This document shows positions 12,040 through 24,689 of a stretch of 64,000 bases of DNA, piece by piece. The DNA is from Microcebus murinus (Eukaryota; Chordata; Mammalia; Primates; Cheirogaleidae): assembly GCF_040939455.1 (NCBI RefSeq), contig NC_134112.1, forward strand, positions 66,667,001 through 66,731,000, in the 5' to 3' direction. Made by a program: the position numbers and the translations under genes. Under the pieces are notes generated by a model, which saw nothing but the letters and a program-made list of their open reading frames with translations, did no database searches and had not been told where the DNA came from. Within the stretch, counting starts at the first letter, position 1, and each line of letters begins with the position of its first letter.

Positions 12040-12160
12040 TTGACAAATATGAACAAGCACCTACATTGGGCAGCTGCTATGTTAGGTACTGGTAACCAAA
12101 ATGCATGAAACATTATTTCCACCCTCCAGAAATTTAACAAGCAAGTGGGATGGAATATAC
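12040..12160 (-). repeat. L2 LINE 3' end
   Basis: CACCTACATTGGGCAGCTGC, TATGTTAGGTACTGGTAACC and ATTTCCACCCTCCAGAAATT match the reverse complement of the L2 3' terminus (GGCACTGTTCTAGGCACTGG, CCTCATGGAGCTTACATTCT). Confidence 0.72.
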
Positions 12161-12899
12161 CCTGCTATGAAAGAAATGAGATAAAAGAAAAAAAAATAGT
12201 TTAAAGAGTTTGAGCATGAATTCAACAAACACAGTCAGTTAATTTATATTAGGTGGCTTTCTCTTTAAATTTCAAATGTCAAAAGTCAGCTTCTCCTTCT
12301 AAACTTTAATAAAGCAAATAAATATTTCTCGGCTTTCATGGGGGCCTAAGAGCCTGAACTCTGCAATGTGGTTTTCTTTATATGAAATAATAAAAAAGTG
12401 CAACAGGCTTTTACTAAGAATGTCTGTAGAGGAAGAGGGTCACGTGGTACCAGGAAGAGGAGTAGAATAAAGTTCCCATCTTGAGAAGAAAAAATAACCT
12501 GAATGGAATAGCCACTGAGAGCAGTGATGGAGGGGCAGGCCAGGGGAGATACAACACCTTCTCCCAGCAGGGCCAGACCACCAGCACCAACCCAGCCTTC
12601 TACCTTGCCTTCTCTCCTCACGTCTCTCAGCAGGCTCCCTGTGTCCTAATCAAAATAAATGTCCGTTCTCTGATGTAGAAGAGTTAGAGCCCCTGACCCC
12701 TCCGAGCTACCATATCATGGCTCTCATCTACTCCAGGTGAGCTCCTTATCATATTTATCAAAACAAAGATGTTCCCCTCTCAAAAAAAATCCTGATGCCA
12801 ACCATTAAAATAATACATATATTACATATCACTAGACTTGCATATATAGTTCTATTGCTGGACTTAGCTCCATTTTATAATTATTAATGCATTAATTAT
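12161..12899. other. Unassigned non-coding DNA, locally GC-richer
   Basis: 12500-12720 is GC-richer than the surroundings and holds an AATAAA near 12653 and a perfect donor-like CAG|GTGAGC near 12735. There is no acceptor-bounded open frame, so I do not call an exon. It may be an unrecognised old repeat. Confidence 0.45.
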
Positions 12900-13005
12900 A
12901 AATTGTTAGGCTATGAACTCCTGGAGGAGAGGGTTATCTTAGTGACCACAGATCCTAGAGCAGTAAGTATGTTGTAGTTGTTCAATACATTTTAATGATA
13001 TAATA
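12900..13005 (+). repeat. L2 LINE 3' end
   Basis: GCTATGAACTCCTGGAGGAG, then GATCCTAGAGCAGTAAGTAT, then TGTAGTTGTTCAATACATTT follows the L2 3' terminus (AAGCTCCATGAGGGCAGGG..CTGGCACATAGTAGGCGCTC). Confidence 0.75.
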
Positions 13006-14763
13006 TTCCTTCGTCAAATAGGAGGGTCTACAAGTTTACTAAGTATCTGAATTTTATATAATCATTCTCCATAAATAACCATAGCCACTCTGGGAGATTT
13101 TATCTGAAGTGGTTTATTGATTAAGAGGAGGCTTCCGCTTGACCTCACCACAGAATATTGACTTTTACTTCCTTTCCACAGAGTGTTTTATAGTATATGA
13201 AAACAGATTCCAACATCTTTTCCAAAAATAATCCACAACGTTTAATCGTTTATTTACAGTGATCATAAGGATCTCCACCTCTCATCCTTTTGATCTATGC
13301 TTAATTGTGTTTGAGTCCCTGCTACTCTGATTTCCTCACAGAGTTTCCATTTACTTAGACCAGAAGGATGAGTACTGTAATTGTTGGGGGTGATGAATTA
13401 GTTGAAAAATGGACTCTGCATTTTCAGTCACTGCATTTAATATTATTAGGTTAGACGGCCAACTATTACATTGTAAGAGATGAAAGTACAACACAAATTG
13501 ATGAGGAAATCATAATCTTAAAATTTTTAACAACAGGCTAGTATTGATTTTAATGTAAAACTAAAAAGCTTACTTAATACATTTCTTGCTCAATTCACTA
13601 CTGCATGTACAGTGGGGAAAATGGTATCTTTTATTCTACACCAACCCATTAAATCAGAATAAATGAGGGTAGCATCTTTTTTACTTATACTGCACTGTAG
13701 ATAATTCCCAATTCAAGATGATAACAAGCAACAGGAGCAATTCATCACCAACATCATTTTATCATCATGTTTTTTTTCATTCCTGATAAAACCTATTCCT
13801 TTTTTACATATGTAAATTTCAAATGTGTGCTACGGATAAAAATTGTTATATGAATGGCTATGGTAACACAAGGCTGAAAAAACAAATGGCATCCACTCAA
13901 AGTTCTTTAGTGTTATTTGATTACACGATCATCATGTTAGACTTCAAGCCATGTGTCTGAAATAAATGCAGACACATTGTCCATCTCAATTTCATTCACG
14001 CTGTACCATATACCCAATGTATATCGCTTTAGATTTTTTTCAATCTGCATATTTCAAGACAGCTGTTACACATTACGTCAGTATTTCCTGTTTGATTTAC
14101 AAATATACAACTTCTCAGTGAAATGATGTTCATCTACTTAAATATCAATTTTATTTCAATAGAATGGCACTTGACAGGGAATATTTCCTTTTTCTGTATG
14201 CTTTTCTTTTTAAAGTAGCATTTTCTATCAGTCTGTTTCCCCACAAAGACAACAAATATATACGTAACACCAAGACATATGAGTAAAAGGGATAAATGCA
14301 ATCAGCCAGATGTTTGGAATCATGGGCACGAACACCAGAGGCATGATAAACCCTACATGAATGCTAATGCTTGGCAAAATATGGGAGACATGTGTTTTCT
14401 TTAAACCTATATACACAGTATAAAGGTGACAAAGACTTGAACATGTATGTAAGCAGAGAAAGTTCAAGAGAAATAAAGAATTCAAAATATATAACATAGG
14501 GAAACACACACTACACTTAATAAATGGCTGGCTCAAAAAATGCTAGGGAAGGGCAGTCTCATAAATCTATAACTTTAAATTTGTTCATTTTATCTTGGGA
14601 AAGAAAACGAAAAACTGTCTCAATCATTTTCTGACTCTGGAATACCCTTCTTAAGACACAGTTAAGTAAATAAGAGAACTGTAGGCTATTTCCACATAGA
14701 TGTCCCCAGTGACATCTGGAACGTAACAAAAATTCTATCTATCCATGCATCCAATCTTCCATC
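13006..14763. other. Unassigned AT-rich single-copy DNA
   Basis: About 1.75 kb without any repeat I can name. The 102-codon minus-strand frame at 14228-14536 is Cys/Leu/Ile-rich with no known domain and is most simply chance. Confidence 0.5.
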
Positions 14764-14970
14764 TATCTAAGAAGTGTTGAGCACTTAGTATGGATAGTAG
14801 ATTTTGGTAGGAAATATACATATATTATGTCTAATTTTCATAAGTTCTCATAAAAAATTATCTCAATTTAATAAATAAGGAAAGCAGGACTCAGAAAATG
14901 TGAAAAACATAACCAATGTCATTCAGCTACCAATCAGATTCCAATCTCTACAACATTCACCCTATATCCT
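14764..14970 (-). repeat. MIR SINE
   Basis: AGTGTTGAGCACTTAGTATG, TATTATGTCTAATTTTCATA, AGCAGGACTCAGAAAATGTG and GTCATTCAGCTACCAATCAG fit antisense MIR from its 3' end inwards. Confidence 0.72.
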
Positions 14971-15002
14971 CCAATCCAGCTGTTGGCTTACATATAGCCA
15001 AT

Positions 15003-15492
15003 GGCTCTCAAACTTTTTGAATGTAAGAACTTGACATTTTAAAAAATTATTATTACACCAAAGACATTTTCTTTATGTGGGTTATATCTATCACTTATAC
15101 TATATTAGATAGGAAATTTGACAAATTTAAACAATTATTAATTAATCCTAAAATAATAAACTCATTACATGTTATAACATTTTTTATTAAAATAACTATT
15201 TTCCCCAAAAGTTATGAAAATAGTGGTATAATTTTACATTTTTATAGATCTCTTTAATGTCCGCCTTAATAGAGATAAGTAGATTTTTATATCTGCTTCT
15301 GAATTAATCTATTGTGATGTCACATGTCATGTAGTCTCTGGAAAATTACACTGTAAATTTGAAAGGGAATTAGAGTGCAAAAGGGCAAATAAATTCTTAG
15401 TATTATTATGCAAATAGTTTTGCCCTCATGGACCTCCTAAAAGGGCCTCAGAGATCCGGAAGCATCCTGTCAAAAACACTTTAAGAAACTTT
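15003..15492 (+). mobile_element. Non-autonomous hAT (Charlie-type) element
   Basis: It begins GGCTCTCAAACTTTTTGAAT and ends AAACACTTTAAGAAACTTTG, imperfect hAT terminal repeats of the CTCAAACTTT type. Internal landmarks are TTTATGTGGGTTATATCTAT, GATCTCTTTAATGTCCGCCT, ATTGTGATGTCACATGTCAT, and TGGACCTCCTAAAAGGGCCT. It matches a widespread eutherian MER family whose exact name I do not fix. It shares its end sequence, in opposite orientation, with 22100-22575. Confidence 0.78.
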
Positions 15493-17349
15493 GGTTTCAA
15501 GGTATATTATTGATAACTGCACATGTATTATTTCATAACATACAAATTCAAATATGCAAATATAAAACTGTTGTATTTCTACAACGAAACTTGTCTATCT
15601 CTCAAGATCCTGTTCCACCTAATATCAGAAAACATAATCTAGTGATTTCTAGATAAACTTACATTACTCTGGGCTTCCTCAGTAATTTCCACATATGCTC
15701 AATTCAAAAATTCATGACTTATCTTTCTTCTCCCTAAGGTGAGGGTTGCACGGTTAGGGAAGCTCACACAGCAGTTGCACCGTATCACTGGGAGGCACTG
15801 GATCTGCAGTGTCCCGCTTTGGCACCTGTCAAGTCTCTGACCAAAAGCATTAGTGCAATCTAATGCTTCGAGTGAAATATCTGTTGTCTTGCTGGCCTCC
15901 AAGCCTGTACACTCCTCCTGCCATTCCTGACTTTATCTCCCCATCTTTACTGTGAGGTCCTTTCAAGCACTGGTCTTGCATCCAGCTTCCCTGCCCTGCC
16001 CAGGGACACAAAATGTTTCAACTGCCTCTCTGAGGCCACAGGAGGTTAAGAAGTACCATTCTACCTTCTTTAGTTCTAAATTCCTCTCATAATTCTATCT
16101 TACTGACTCGGTGTCATTTTAGTATGGGGCACGTGCAGGAGATTGTTGTTTCACATAAGTCCAGAAGGGGCAGGCTATGCTGCCATCCCAAAGCTATTGT
16201 TAGAACATTATGGTTATACAGGGACTTTTACACACAACTTGCTATCCCCTGGCTTTCACTTAGAAAGTGAAGCACAGATCTCCCCTGCTCAAATCTTCGA
16301 CTAACTGGGGCTTCTATCACCATGCCTCCAGGTCTCAGCCTGAAGAGGAAAGAAAGACAGGGTAGAGAGCCACCATGGCCACTGAATCTTACTTCAACTC
16401 TCCTTCCAGCCAAGCAACACTTATTTAACATTATGACAAGATCATCTCACTCATTAGCTAATTTCTCTCTAATCTGTTGTTTAAATTTTAAAAAATAAAC
16501 GTATGCACTGGTATCTTCAGAGATTTACTTTAAAAACTCAAAATCCTTTTCTATTTCTTAGAGCCCAGCCCCTTCAAACTCAAACACCTTGTATTTCAAG
16601 ACTATTGCATCAACTATAAATTTCAGCAGCCTACTTAGATCTCAGAAAATAAGAATTTGACTCTTCTTTATTGTGTTAATTCGCTCCTCAGACATAAGAT
16701 TGTAAAGACAATAAGCTTTAATTTAATGGGGAAAGGGCTATGGGTATTAAAACCATATACATACCCCCATATAAATATACATATAAATCCCTACCTTATA
16801 TGGAATGCCAAACTCAACAGAATAAATACAACTGTATAGGTACTAGAACAAAATATGAGAGAATAAAGAAAAAGTGAAGGATCTCAAAAGTAAACCATTT
16901 GAGGAAATATGCTAATAAATTTAGTCTTCCACAAGTTCATCTTTAGCACCGACATAAATGAAAAACATTTTATGAATGTCCAATGAATACATGATTCTAA
17001 ACATGATAGTTTTTATTAAACATAAATAATAATACTTTCCTCTGAAAGATGAAATTATTTTCTTTTAAACAATGCTCATATAATGTACATGGCATTTAAA
17101 AAAATCAAAATGAAATAAATTTTTAAACATATAATGTACATAATACTAATGCATGAAATCAGTTTGAAGTGTTTTCTTAAATTATGAAAATTAGTAGTTC
17201 ACACATAAATCTTTAACTAGAGCCACTGTGTAAATACAGAGTGCTATTACTTTTCTACACTTTTTAAAAGCAAACTGTAGTACTGAGCATTATTAATTTA
17301 TGAAACCTATGTATATCCTCTTAATTAGTAATTTGATACTTTTTCCAAA
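15493..17349. other. Unassigned single-copy DNA
   Basis: About 1.85 kb. 15700-16430 is less AT-rich than its neighbours and holds short minus-strand frames (67 codons each) with no recognised domain. No repeat is identified. Confidence 0.5.
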
Positions 17350-17945
17350 GTTTAAAAAAAATTATTTCAGATAGATAATAGTTGTGCATAATTACAGGGT
17401 ACGTGTGACATTTTGATACAAGAACATAATGCAAAGTGATCAAATCAGATCATTGGGAGATCTATCACTTCAAGTATTTATCATTTCTTTGTGTTAGGAA
17501 CATTCTAATTCCGGCCTTTTAGTAATTTTTAAATATACAATAAATTGTTAACTATAGGCACCCTATTGTGCTACTAAACACTAGACTGCATTCCTTCTAA
17601 CTGTATTTTTGTAGGCATTAATCCAACCCTGTTTCTGTCCCCCTCCCCACTACCATTCCCAGCCTATGATAACCATCATTCTACTCTCCAATTCCATTAG
17701 TTCAATTTTTTTTTTCTTTTTGGCTCTTTCATATTAGTGCCAGTATGTGACATTTGTCTTTCTGTGCTTGGATTATTTCACATATCATAATGTTCTCCAG
17801 TTCCATCATGTTTTTGCAAATAACAGGATTTCATTATTTTATGGCTAAATAATAATATTCAATTGTGCATATATATACCACATTTTCTTTATCTAGTCAT
17901 CCACTGATGGACACTTAGGTTGATTCCATATCTTGGTCAAAATTT
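17350..17945 (-). mobile_element. L1 3' UTR / ORF2 end, antisense
   Basis: In the antisense direction it follows the primate/late-mammalian L1 3' region: TTACAGGGTACGTGTGACAT, GGCACCCTATTGTGCTACTA, TACCATTCCCAGCCTATGAT, CACATATCATAATGTTCTCC, then TGATGGACACTTAGGTTGAT. The ORF2 C-terminal reading is fully decayed. It is 5'-truncated and looks like an older primate L1 (L1MA/L1PB age). Confidence 0.85.
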
Positions 17946-18454
17946 CTTGCTTTTCTTCACTTATTTTCAAAATTTCCCACCCAGTTTTAAAAATAACTTT
18001 TTAAAAATCTTCTATTCAAAATAGAAAAACAATAAAAAATAGAAAAACCTATGCACTCATAAGATACAGAAATGTTGTTCATAGTAATCTTTTACACTTT
18101 CACCTCCATATGAAATGTAATTCATTTTCCATTCTTTTGAGGAATGATCCAAACATATTCAAAGCTTTTTTTAAATTAGGAACATACATACAATGTAGTC
18201 TATTTTAATTTTGCTTTCTATTTCAAAGATTCTTGTTTAAGCTTTGTTAACAGTGCTCTTCAAGTCATTTTCCTACCAATAGGTCTTTAAATATATGTAT
18301 CTGAAAAGTCTAATTCTGTTAGAAATCTTAATGATTTTTAAAATATTTGCTTTCATCAGTATGTATGATTATCTGAAAAGCAAACTTCAAAGGACAGTAT
18401 TAACCCACATAGTGTTCCACATAGGCAAAACGTAGAAAATTAGATACATACACC
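17946..18454. other. Unassigned AT-rich non-coding DNA
   Basis: No recognised element. Confidence 0.5.
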
Positions 18455-18520
18455 TAAACATATATACACACATCCCATATATAGATATATATACACACAC
18501 ATACACATATACAACTATAT
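18455..18520. repeat. Mixed (TA)n/(CA)n microsatellite
   Basis: Alternating TATATA and CACACA blocks, including TATATATACACACACATACA. Confidence 0.88.
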
Positions 18521-18614
18521 GGTAAATAAAATATAATCGGCTATAAACTGAATTAATAGACTCAGATTTCTTTTTAGACTAGTAAATTTGACTCACACAA
18601 CATCTTGAAATATA

Positions 18615-18945
18615 CTCGGCCCTCCATATCCATGTTCCACATAGGTGGAGTCAACCAAGCACAGATTGAAAACATTTGGAAAAAATATTGCGTCTGTACT
18701 AACCATGTACAGACTTTTTTCTTGTCATTATTCTCTAAACAATAGAGTATAACAACTATTTATACAGCATTTACGTTGTATTAGGCATTATAAATAATCT
18801 AGAGATGGTTTCAACTATATGAGCAGAAGTGTGTAAGTTACATGCAAATACTACACAATTTTATATAAGGAACTTGACTATCCTTGAATTTTGAGATCTA
18901 AGGAGGTCCTGGAACCAATCTTCCATGGATAGCAAGGGACAACTG
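18615..18945 (+). mobile_element. MER2-like Tigger MITE
   Basis: Terminal repeats are CTCGGCCCTCCATATCCATG at the left and, as reverse complement of the right end, CAGTTGTCCCTTGCTATCCA. The interior GTACAGACTTTTTTCTTGTC, TTCTCTAAACAATAGAGTAT, then GTTGTATTAGGCATTATAAA and GGAGGTCCTGGAACCAATCT is the recognised MER2 sequence. A TA precedes the left end (18613-18614), the Tigger target site; the right copy is mutated. About 331 bp, non-coding, TcMar-Tigger type. Confidence 0.88.
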
Positions 18946-21164
18946 CAATGCCTTACTCGATATTAAATCCTAAATGTGTACTTTTTAATGTAGAATTTAC
19001 AATTTTTAGAATTCCCATATAAGTGATGCTATTTATGAGAAAATTAGTTAACTTTCTAAATTAGCTGCAATAAAACTCCTGCTGTAGAAGAAAAAAGAAG
19101 AACTAACATTTTTAAGAATATTTTATTTGAAATATTTTATTTGAAAAAGCACATATGTACAAACCAGAAGATTATTATCAACTGGTACAGCACTCCATAA
19201 ACTGCAAACTCATCTTTCCCATGGGATTAATCACTAACTACTTCAAGGAGGAGATGTGGACAGACTGGCCCACTGTGGTATTCAGTTTTTTTTTTTTTTT
19301 GCTAAATACACACATCTGTGTCTTTTTATTCAAACTGTCAAAATATAAACACATTCAAAGCTTTTTTTTAAAATATCATGCAGCAATGATCCCTTAGAGG
19401 CAGCAACTTTAGATGGTGCTTAAACAATGAATTTTTTCCCCAACAACAACAATTTTCTTTAAATTCATTTACAAAACCTCACCACACAGCATGCGGCATA
19501 ATTTCCTGGTAAGCAACTATAAAGTAGAATTAACTATCCTCAAATGACTATGAAATTAAGTCAGCCATATCAGATTAAGATGACCATAAATGCAGTTAAA
19601 AACATGCTAATTTACATAGCCCCCTAACCATGTTTAATTGCCACATTAAAAACCCTTCAGATGCTGGTCTGTCCTTTTACAATTCAGAACAGTGTGAACT
19701 GAATTAACTTGTTTGGTCTGAATGTTACATTTATAAATGTTTTCATTTATATAATATTACTGGTAACATTCATGAGCTCTAGCTATTGTGTCTAAATATT
19801 TTTATTAAACAAATCAATGTAATTAAAACCATCAAATTGATTTTCAGGAGGTAAGCAATTCATTTTAAGGAAAAAACTGTCTTAGCCTTAAGCAACATCA
19901 GTCATGATGAAGAAATTACTGAAAAAAAATATATATAAATGCTGTTGTCCATTTTTATCTCGTACCTTTAGCCTTCTGGGATATATTCATCTCCACATGA
20001 ACAAAAAACTGAAGGTACACCAAGGGCACCAGCCAGCCTTGGAATTATCGCTACAATCACTCCTACACCACAATGACCCAACTTCCCATATACTCATAGA
20101 TTTCTGCAAACCACAAAGACCCAAGCCACCCTAGGGCTATATGGACCTTTTTGACAGGATACCTCAGGTGTGAAAACCCAATCTCTCCACCCGGCTGTCA
20201 ACTACTCATCTTTCATATTCAGAGTTCATAATCACTTGGCTTGTTTTTGTTATACCTTCTAAGTGTGTCATTCTCTGGAATGAACTATTTGACTTGTATC
20301 CCCCCAGCGTGTTGGGATTTGGCTTTCTTTCCGGACTACTCTTTCAGGTTTCCTCACCAACCCCACAGCTTCATTACCTTACTGCTCCCCAAAGATCAAG
20401 ATAGCACTAGGAGTTGAGAATAAACTATTTACTCTACCAGCTACTAAGGAAATTCCCAATCATTAATGAAAGTATCTTTTCCCATCATATATTGTATAGA
20501 CTCTTCAGCAAGCAGCAATGCATATGAGAGAAAAGACACTGATTCTGACTGAGGAGGGTGGGGGAGGCAGGGAGAAGGATATCACATTATCTGTGATTAT
20601 CTTGGTTTCTTCTAGAACACAATACCCTTTGGTTACCATAATGCCCAACCTCAATTAGGAGTTAGAAACCTCAAAACATCCATAGAAGGCAAAACAGGAA
20701 TGATCTAGAGTGACATATTTGAACATACATACAGTTGTACTGACAGGCTCACTTAACCAATTCACTAGATGATCCTCTACCCCTAAAAGAACTATGCATG
20801 GGTGAAATTTCTATAGTTTTAGCACCAGAAGTAAAGTTTACCTCTGGCTGCTGGAAATGACGAATAAGACCAGTTCTAACTGTTGGTCTTATGCACTTAT
20901 AGCAATCAAGGGAGACATTTGGAATTGGGATAACAGTAAAGTCTCTTTTATAATGTCGAAGATTAACCAAGGACAGAAATCAAAACTGTAAAGGAAGGAG
21001 AAAGTGCTGTGATTTAATTTGTCAGAGATAATAATTATCAACATTTTGTTATATAGCATTTTAGTCATTTTTTCTAGGTGTGCAGACTAGTTCCTTCAAC
21101 GCCATTCCAGTTGCATTCATTAATGCACGCTAAGCTAGATAACTAGAAAAAGCTAAGCTAGAAA
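18946..21164. other. Unassigned single-copy DNA
   Basis: About 2.2 kb with no recognised repeat. It includes a T-run near 19287-19300 and short frames at 19155, 19904 and 20749 without domains. A small local repeat GCTAAGCTAGA..GCTAAGCTAGA lies near 21128-21161. Confidence 0.5.
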
Positions 21165-21640
21165 GCTAGTTTGTTTCCTAGACTCCCTGACAACTAGACT
21201 TCGGCATATGATCTTGCTTTTGCCAAGCAGATGCACTGTCATAACTTTGGAAGGCAGAGTTAACACAGTGAGACAGAGGGCGGCTGCTGTTGCCTCAGCT
21301 GTTTTTACTTGCAAAATCAGTCATATAGAAATCTGATTTTTCTGCAACATAGATCCTTATGTCCAAACCTACTTTCACGAATGTCAAGAACCAGGGCCAG
21401 GGCATTCAATTTACTAGTTGAATCACGGCTGGCATGATGTGATTCCAGAGCCAGCAGTTGAGAGGTGACCTTCCAATGCTTCAGGTTCTTAGACACAGTG
21501 GAAATTGCAACCTCCTCAACTGGCCACCTCTGCAATGAGCAGCCCCTCCTCCAAGTAGAAACCCGCTCATTTGATGTAGCAAGAAATAAACTTTTATTGT
21601 GTTTGAACTATTGTATGCTTTTCTGTTATATAAACTAGTG
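21165..21640 (+). repeat. Probable old LTR-like repeat, family not assigned
   Basis: The stretch GACTCCCTGACAACTAGACT, GCTTTTGCCAAGCAGATGCA, CCACCTCTGCAATGAGCAGC, ending AGAAATAAACTTTTATTGTG with a polyadenylation signal (AATAAA) near 21586, has the organisation and wording of an old retroviral LTR or similar interspersed repeat. No clean TG..CA borders or duplication are visible. Short minus-strand frames at 21317-21681 lie within it. Confidence 0.38.
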
Positions 21641-22099
21641 CTTACTCTAGGTGATAAAAAATCCAATGAATATTTATTCAATGAATGTTAGAGAAAGCAG
21701 GAATGATGGAGAAAGAGGAATAGATATTTGAGGATCCTGATTTTTTAAAGGATTTATGAAATAAACATTCTGCTAAAGTATAGAATTCTTTGGAGCTATT
21801 AAAATTAGTGAATTAATAATAATATATTTGAACTTCTTTGCTACTTTTTTTGTATAAGTAAAACATCTTTTCACAAATAAGTTCCTGTTGAACTTATATT
21901 CTGATATATTCCACAATTTTTTAAATATGTTTTCAGGTTCTGATTACAATTTTGCCATAAATGTAATCACACATCCAAAAGTTAGGAAAAGTCCTCCATA
22001 ATACATGAAGCTAAAATAAATGCAGACATAAAAATAATACATATGCAAAACCTTTACTCCCATTACATACAAATTATGAAAGTCTAATATAACACTTGT
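21641..22099. other. Unassigned AT-rich non-coding DNA
   Basis: No recognised element. Confidence 0.5.
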
Positions 22100-22575
22100 T
22101 ATAATATTTTAAAGCAATGTTTTCATAGTCTGGCCACAAGACATCTGATGGTCCCCAAGAATATTTTAGGGAGTCCACAAGGTCTCTCTTTCCCAAGTAC
22201 ATATCTGTGCGAGGGCAAATTGTCTCCATATACTTCAACCCAAACATTATACACCAGATTGAATGCAAAAGCAGGTATGGGAATCCAGCTGTTTCTATTA
22301 AGTCAGATATTAAAGAGATTTACAAATATGTGAAACAGTGCCCCTCTTCTCACTAAATGTTTCTGTTCTGGAAAGTATGGTTATTTTTCATAAAACTATC
22401 TTATATTAATATATAATGAGTTTATTATTATTTTTAAATGAATTAATAAACACACATTTTAAATTTTCTAAATCTTAATTTCTAATATGCTAAATATTGA
22501 TAAAATGAACCCATATTAACAAAAGCTCTTTAGGGTCCTCAATTTTTAGGAGTTCTAAAAAACCATAAAGTAGCA
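22100..22575 (-). mobile_element. Non-autonomous hAT (Charlie-type) element
   Basis: The interior TGTCTCCATATACTTCAACC, GATTGAATGCAAAAGCAGGT, GGGAATCCAGCTGTTTCTAT, GAGATTTACAAATATGTGAA, and end TTAGGGTCCTCAATTTTTAG correspond to a common eutherian hAT relic. Its last ~60 bp mirror the start of the element at 15003. A short plus-strand frame here is not a gene. Confidence 0.7.
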
Positions 22576-22674
22576 AAATGCAATACCACCACCAAGAATC
22601 TTCTTAGTAAACAACGAACTATATTTAAATATAACCAGCTTTCCATATGTGTAACATATTAGGCAGCCTTTCTA

Positions 22675-22780
22675 ACTGCTGCAGTAGAAAGAACATGGTA
22701 TTGAATAAAGTAGGTTTAAATACCAGCTTCACAATTTATTAGCTGTGTGGGCATCTGGTCTCTATTATTCTCACTACTAC
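22675..22780 (+). repeat. MIR SINE fragment
   Basis: GCAGTAGAAAGAACATGGTA, then AAATACCAGCTTCACAATTT, then ATTAGCTGTGTGGGCATCTG matches the MIR 5' half in sense orientation. Confidence 0.7.
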
Positions 22781-24617
22781 CATTACAACAAACTCAACAG
22801 TAAGCATGTCAAAACTAAAATTGTTGCATTTTTCAAGCATTCTCAAACATTTAATTACCCAGAATTATATAGAGTAATTTATCCATAATTATATACACTC
22901 ACTAATTCAATTATCTGGGAGTATATTTTAGAGCTAACACTATTCAGAGTTATACAGTCTACAGTAGTCGGAGCATAACTGAGTATGGCTAAAACAAGCA
23001 ATTAATAAAATCCATAATTTTTTTCTTTTAAATTATATCTGTTTGTTCTATGGAAAGTCAATAAAATACTTAGTTATTCAAATGTCTGTACTGATCCAAA
23101 GATTTCTTTCCCAGGCAAATGCTAGTTGCCTAGGGATATTCCCACCTTTCAACAAAGAAGTGTTCATCTAAGAGAGCTGTCTAGGCCACTCATCTTTGGT
23201 AACAGAAGATCATCTTTCTCATACCTGTTTGTCAGGCACCCAAAACCTAGGAATCTACTCTCCATTACTAACAAAATAACAACCTCTCAATAGGTATCAT
23301 CTCAATTCTTTTTCTCATGTAAATTTTACAAAAAGGCTTGTTGAGGAAAGTTAGTTTCTAAGAACAGAGCTCTAAAACAAACAATAGCTTTCTTTTTTTT
23401 TCCTCCATTACTTCTAAAAGAATTTTCTAAAACTCCACAATGCACATCTTTCAGGTGACATCTAAAATTTTTCATCATAAGTTTAAATGATTGGAAAGGA
23501 TGTGATATAATTCCCAGTATATTATAAATATTGCCATTTTAAATAAAACTGCTACATCATTCCTTTAAGGGTATCAAAGGAATCTAAATTCCAAAGTAAT
23601 TTAATAAACACCAGCACACATTAAAAAAAATTCAAAAGTTAGAGAAAACTGACAAGGTTCACTTTTTTGCTTAAACTCATTTCCATTCACTCCCCCACAG
23701 AATTTTACCCTAACATAATACAGTTTTTATTTCTGAAAGTTTTTAATTGATCACTCTATTATCCTTCTCTACAATAAAAATATTTATCTTAAAACTGAAC
23801 TTTTCAATTTTATTTCCTAAAACTGATATTCAAACTAAAAAATATATTGGAAATGCTTTTCTTAATGCTTTCCCTTTTGAAAATAGTTCATAGGCTTCTG
23901 AATGCTAGTATAAAACAAGGTTTTAGATGAATTTTCTATTTTTTTTAATTTTCTCTTTCTATAAAAGAATTGAAAAACCTTGTTTACTTAAATAAATAGA
24001 AGGGAGTTTGTTACAGCAATGTTATTTAATTCCTCAAAATCTCATAGTTTTCATACAACAAAAATTTTTAATAAACTATCAGATGTTAACTCAATTATAT
24101 CTTCAAGTATGTTGAAACCAAAGAATTAGAAACCATCTGAACTGTACGAGGATTTGTTACCAAGTGTTCAGGTCAATAGCAATACCAATGTTTCTACCTG
24201 CTCCTCTGCTCCATGCAAGGAAATTCTCCACCCTGGAGAAATCCACCATAGTAGGGGATGGGTGAAAGATCTGCCTTTCTTATTGTAATATGAGATAAGA
24301 GCAATCATGAAAGCGGAGGGAGGAAAGAAATTCACTTTTGCTTTTTCAAGTGGCCCTATTTTAGGAAAGACTATGGACACTGAGGACTTAGAAATAGATT
24401 ACTTCAAAATCAACTGTGTGTCCCTTGGGCAGTAATCATGTACTACTTTGAAAACCTCATGTAAAAAACATTTATCTCTTGAAGAAATGTTTCCTCCTTC
24501 TTGACCATATGAATTAATTACACCTGATGTTTCTACTTTTGTCCATTTTACTAATACTGACCAGTTTATTTCCAAAGACCATGAGGCTTGAACTAAAAAA
24601 TATATTACAACTATAAT
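22781..24617. other. Unassigned AT-rich single-copy DNA
   Basis: About 1.8 kb without a recognised element. A short imperfect hairpin (TCCCAGGCAA / TTGCCTAGGGA) lies at 23109-23136. Confidence 0.5.
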
Positions 24618-24652
24618 ATACACACATACACATACACACACATATACAAAAT
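24618..24652. repeat. (CA)n-rich microsatellite
   Basis: ATATACACACATACACATAC and further CA units. It produces a Val/Cys-rich antisense frame that is not a gene. Confidence 0.85.
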
Positions 24653-24689
24653 GGATCTTTTCCTCATTATCCTGTACTTCTGTCATGTT

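Noticed and set aside
12720..12745. Donor-like CAG|GTGAGC near 12735 after a GC-richer block
   Set aside because: A single splice-site match without an acceptor, open frame or conservation evidence is expected by chance.
14228..14536. 102-codon Cys/Leu-rich minus-strand frame resembling a membrane protein
   Set aside because: Hydrophobic composition arises from AT-rich codons; no known domain and no supporting context.
23109..23136. Imperfect hairpin TCCCAGGCAA / TTGCCTAGGGA
   Set aside because: Short stem with a bulge. In 64 kb of AT-rich DNA such structures are expected.
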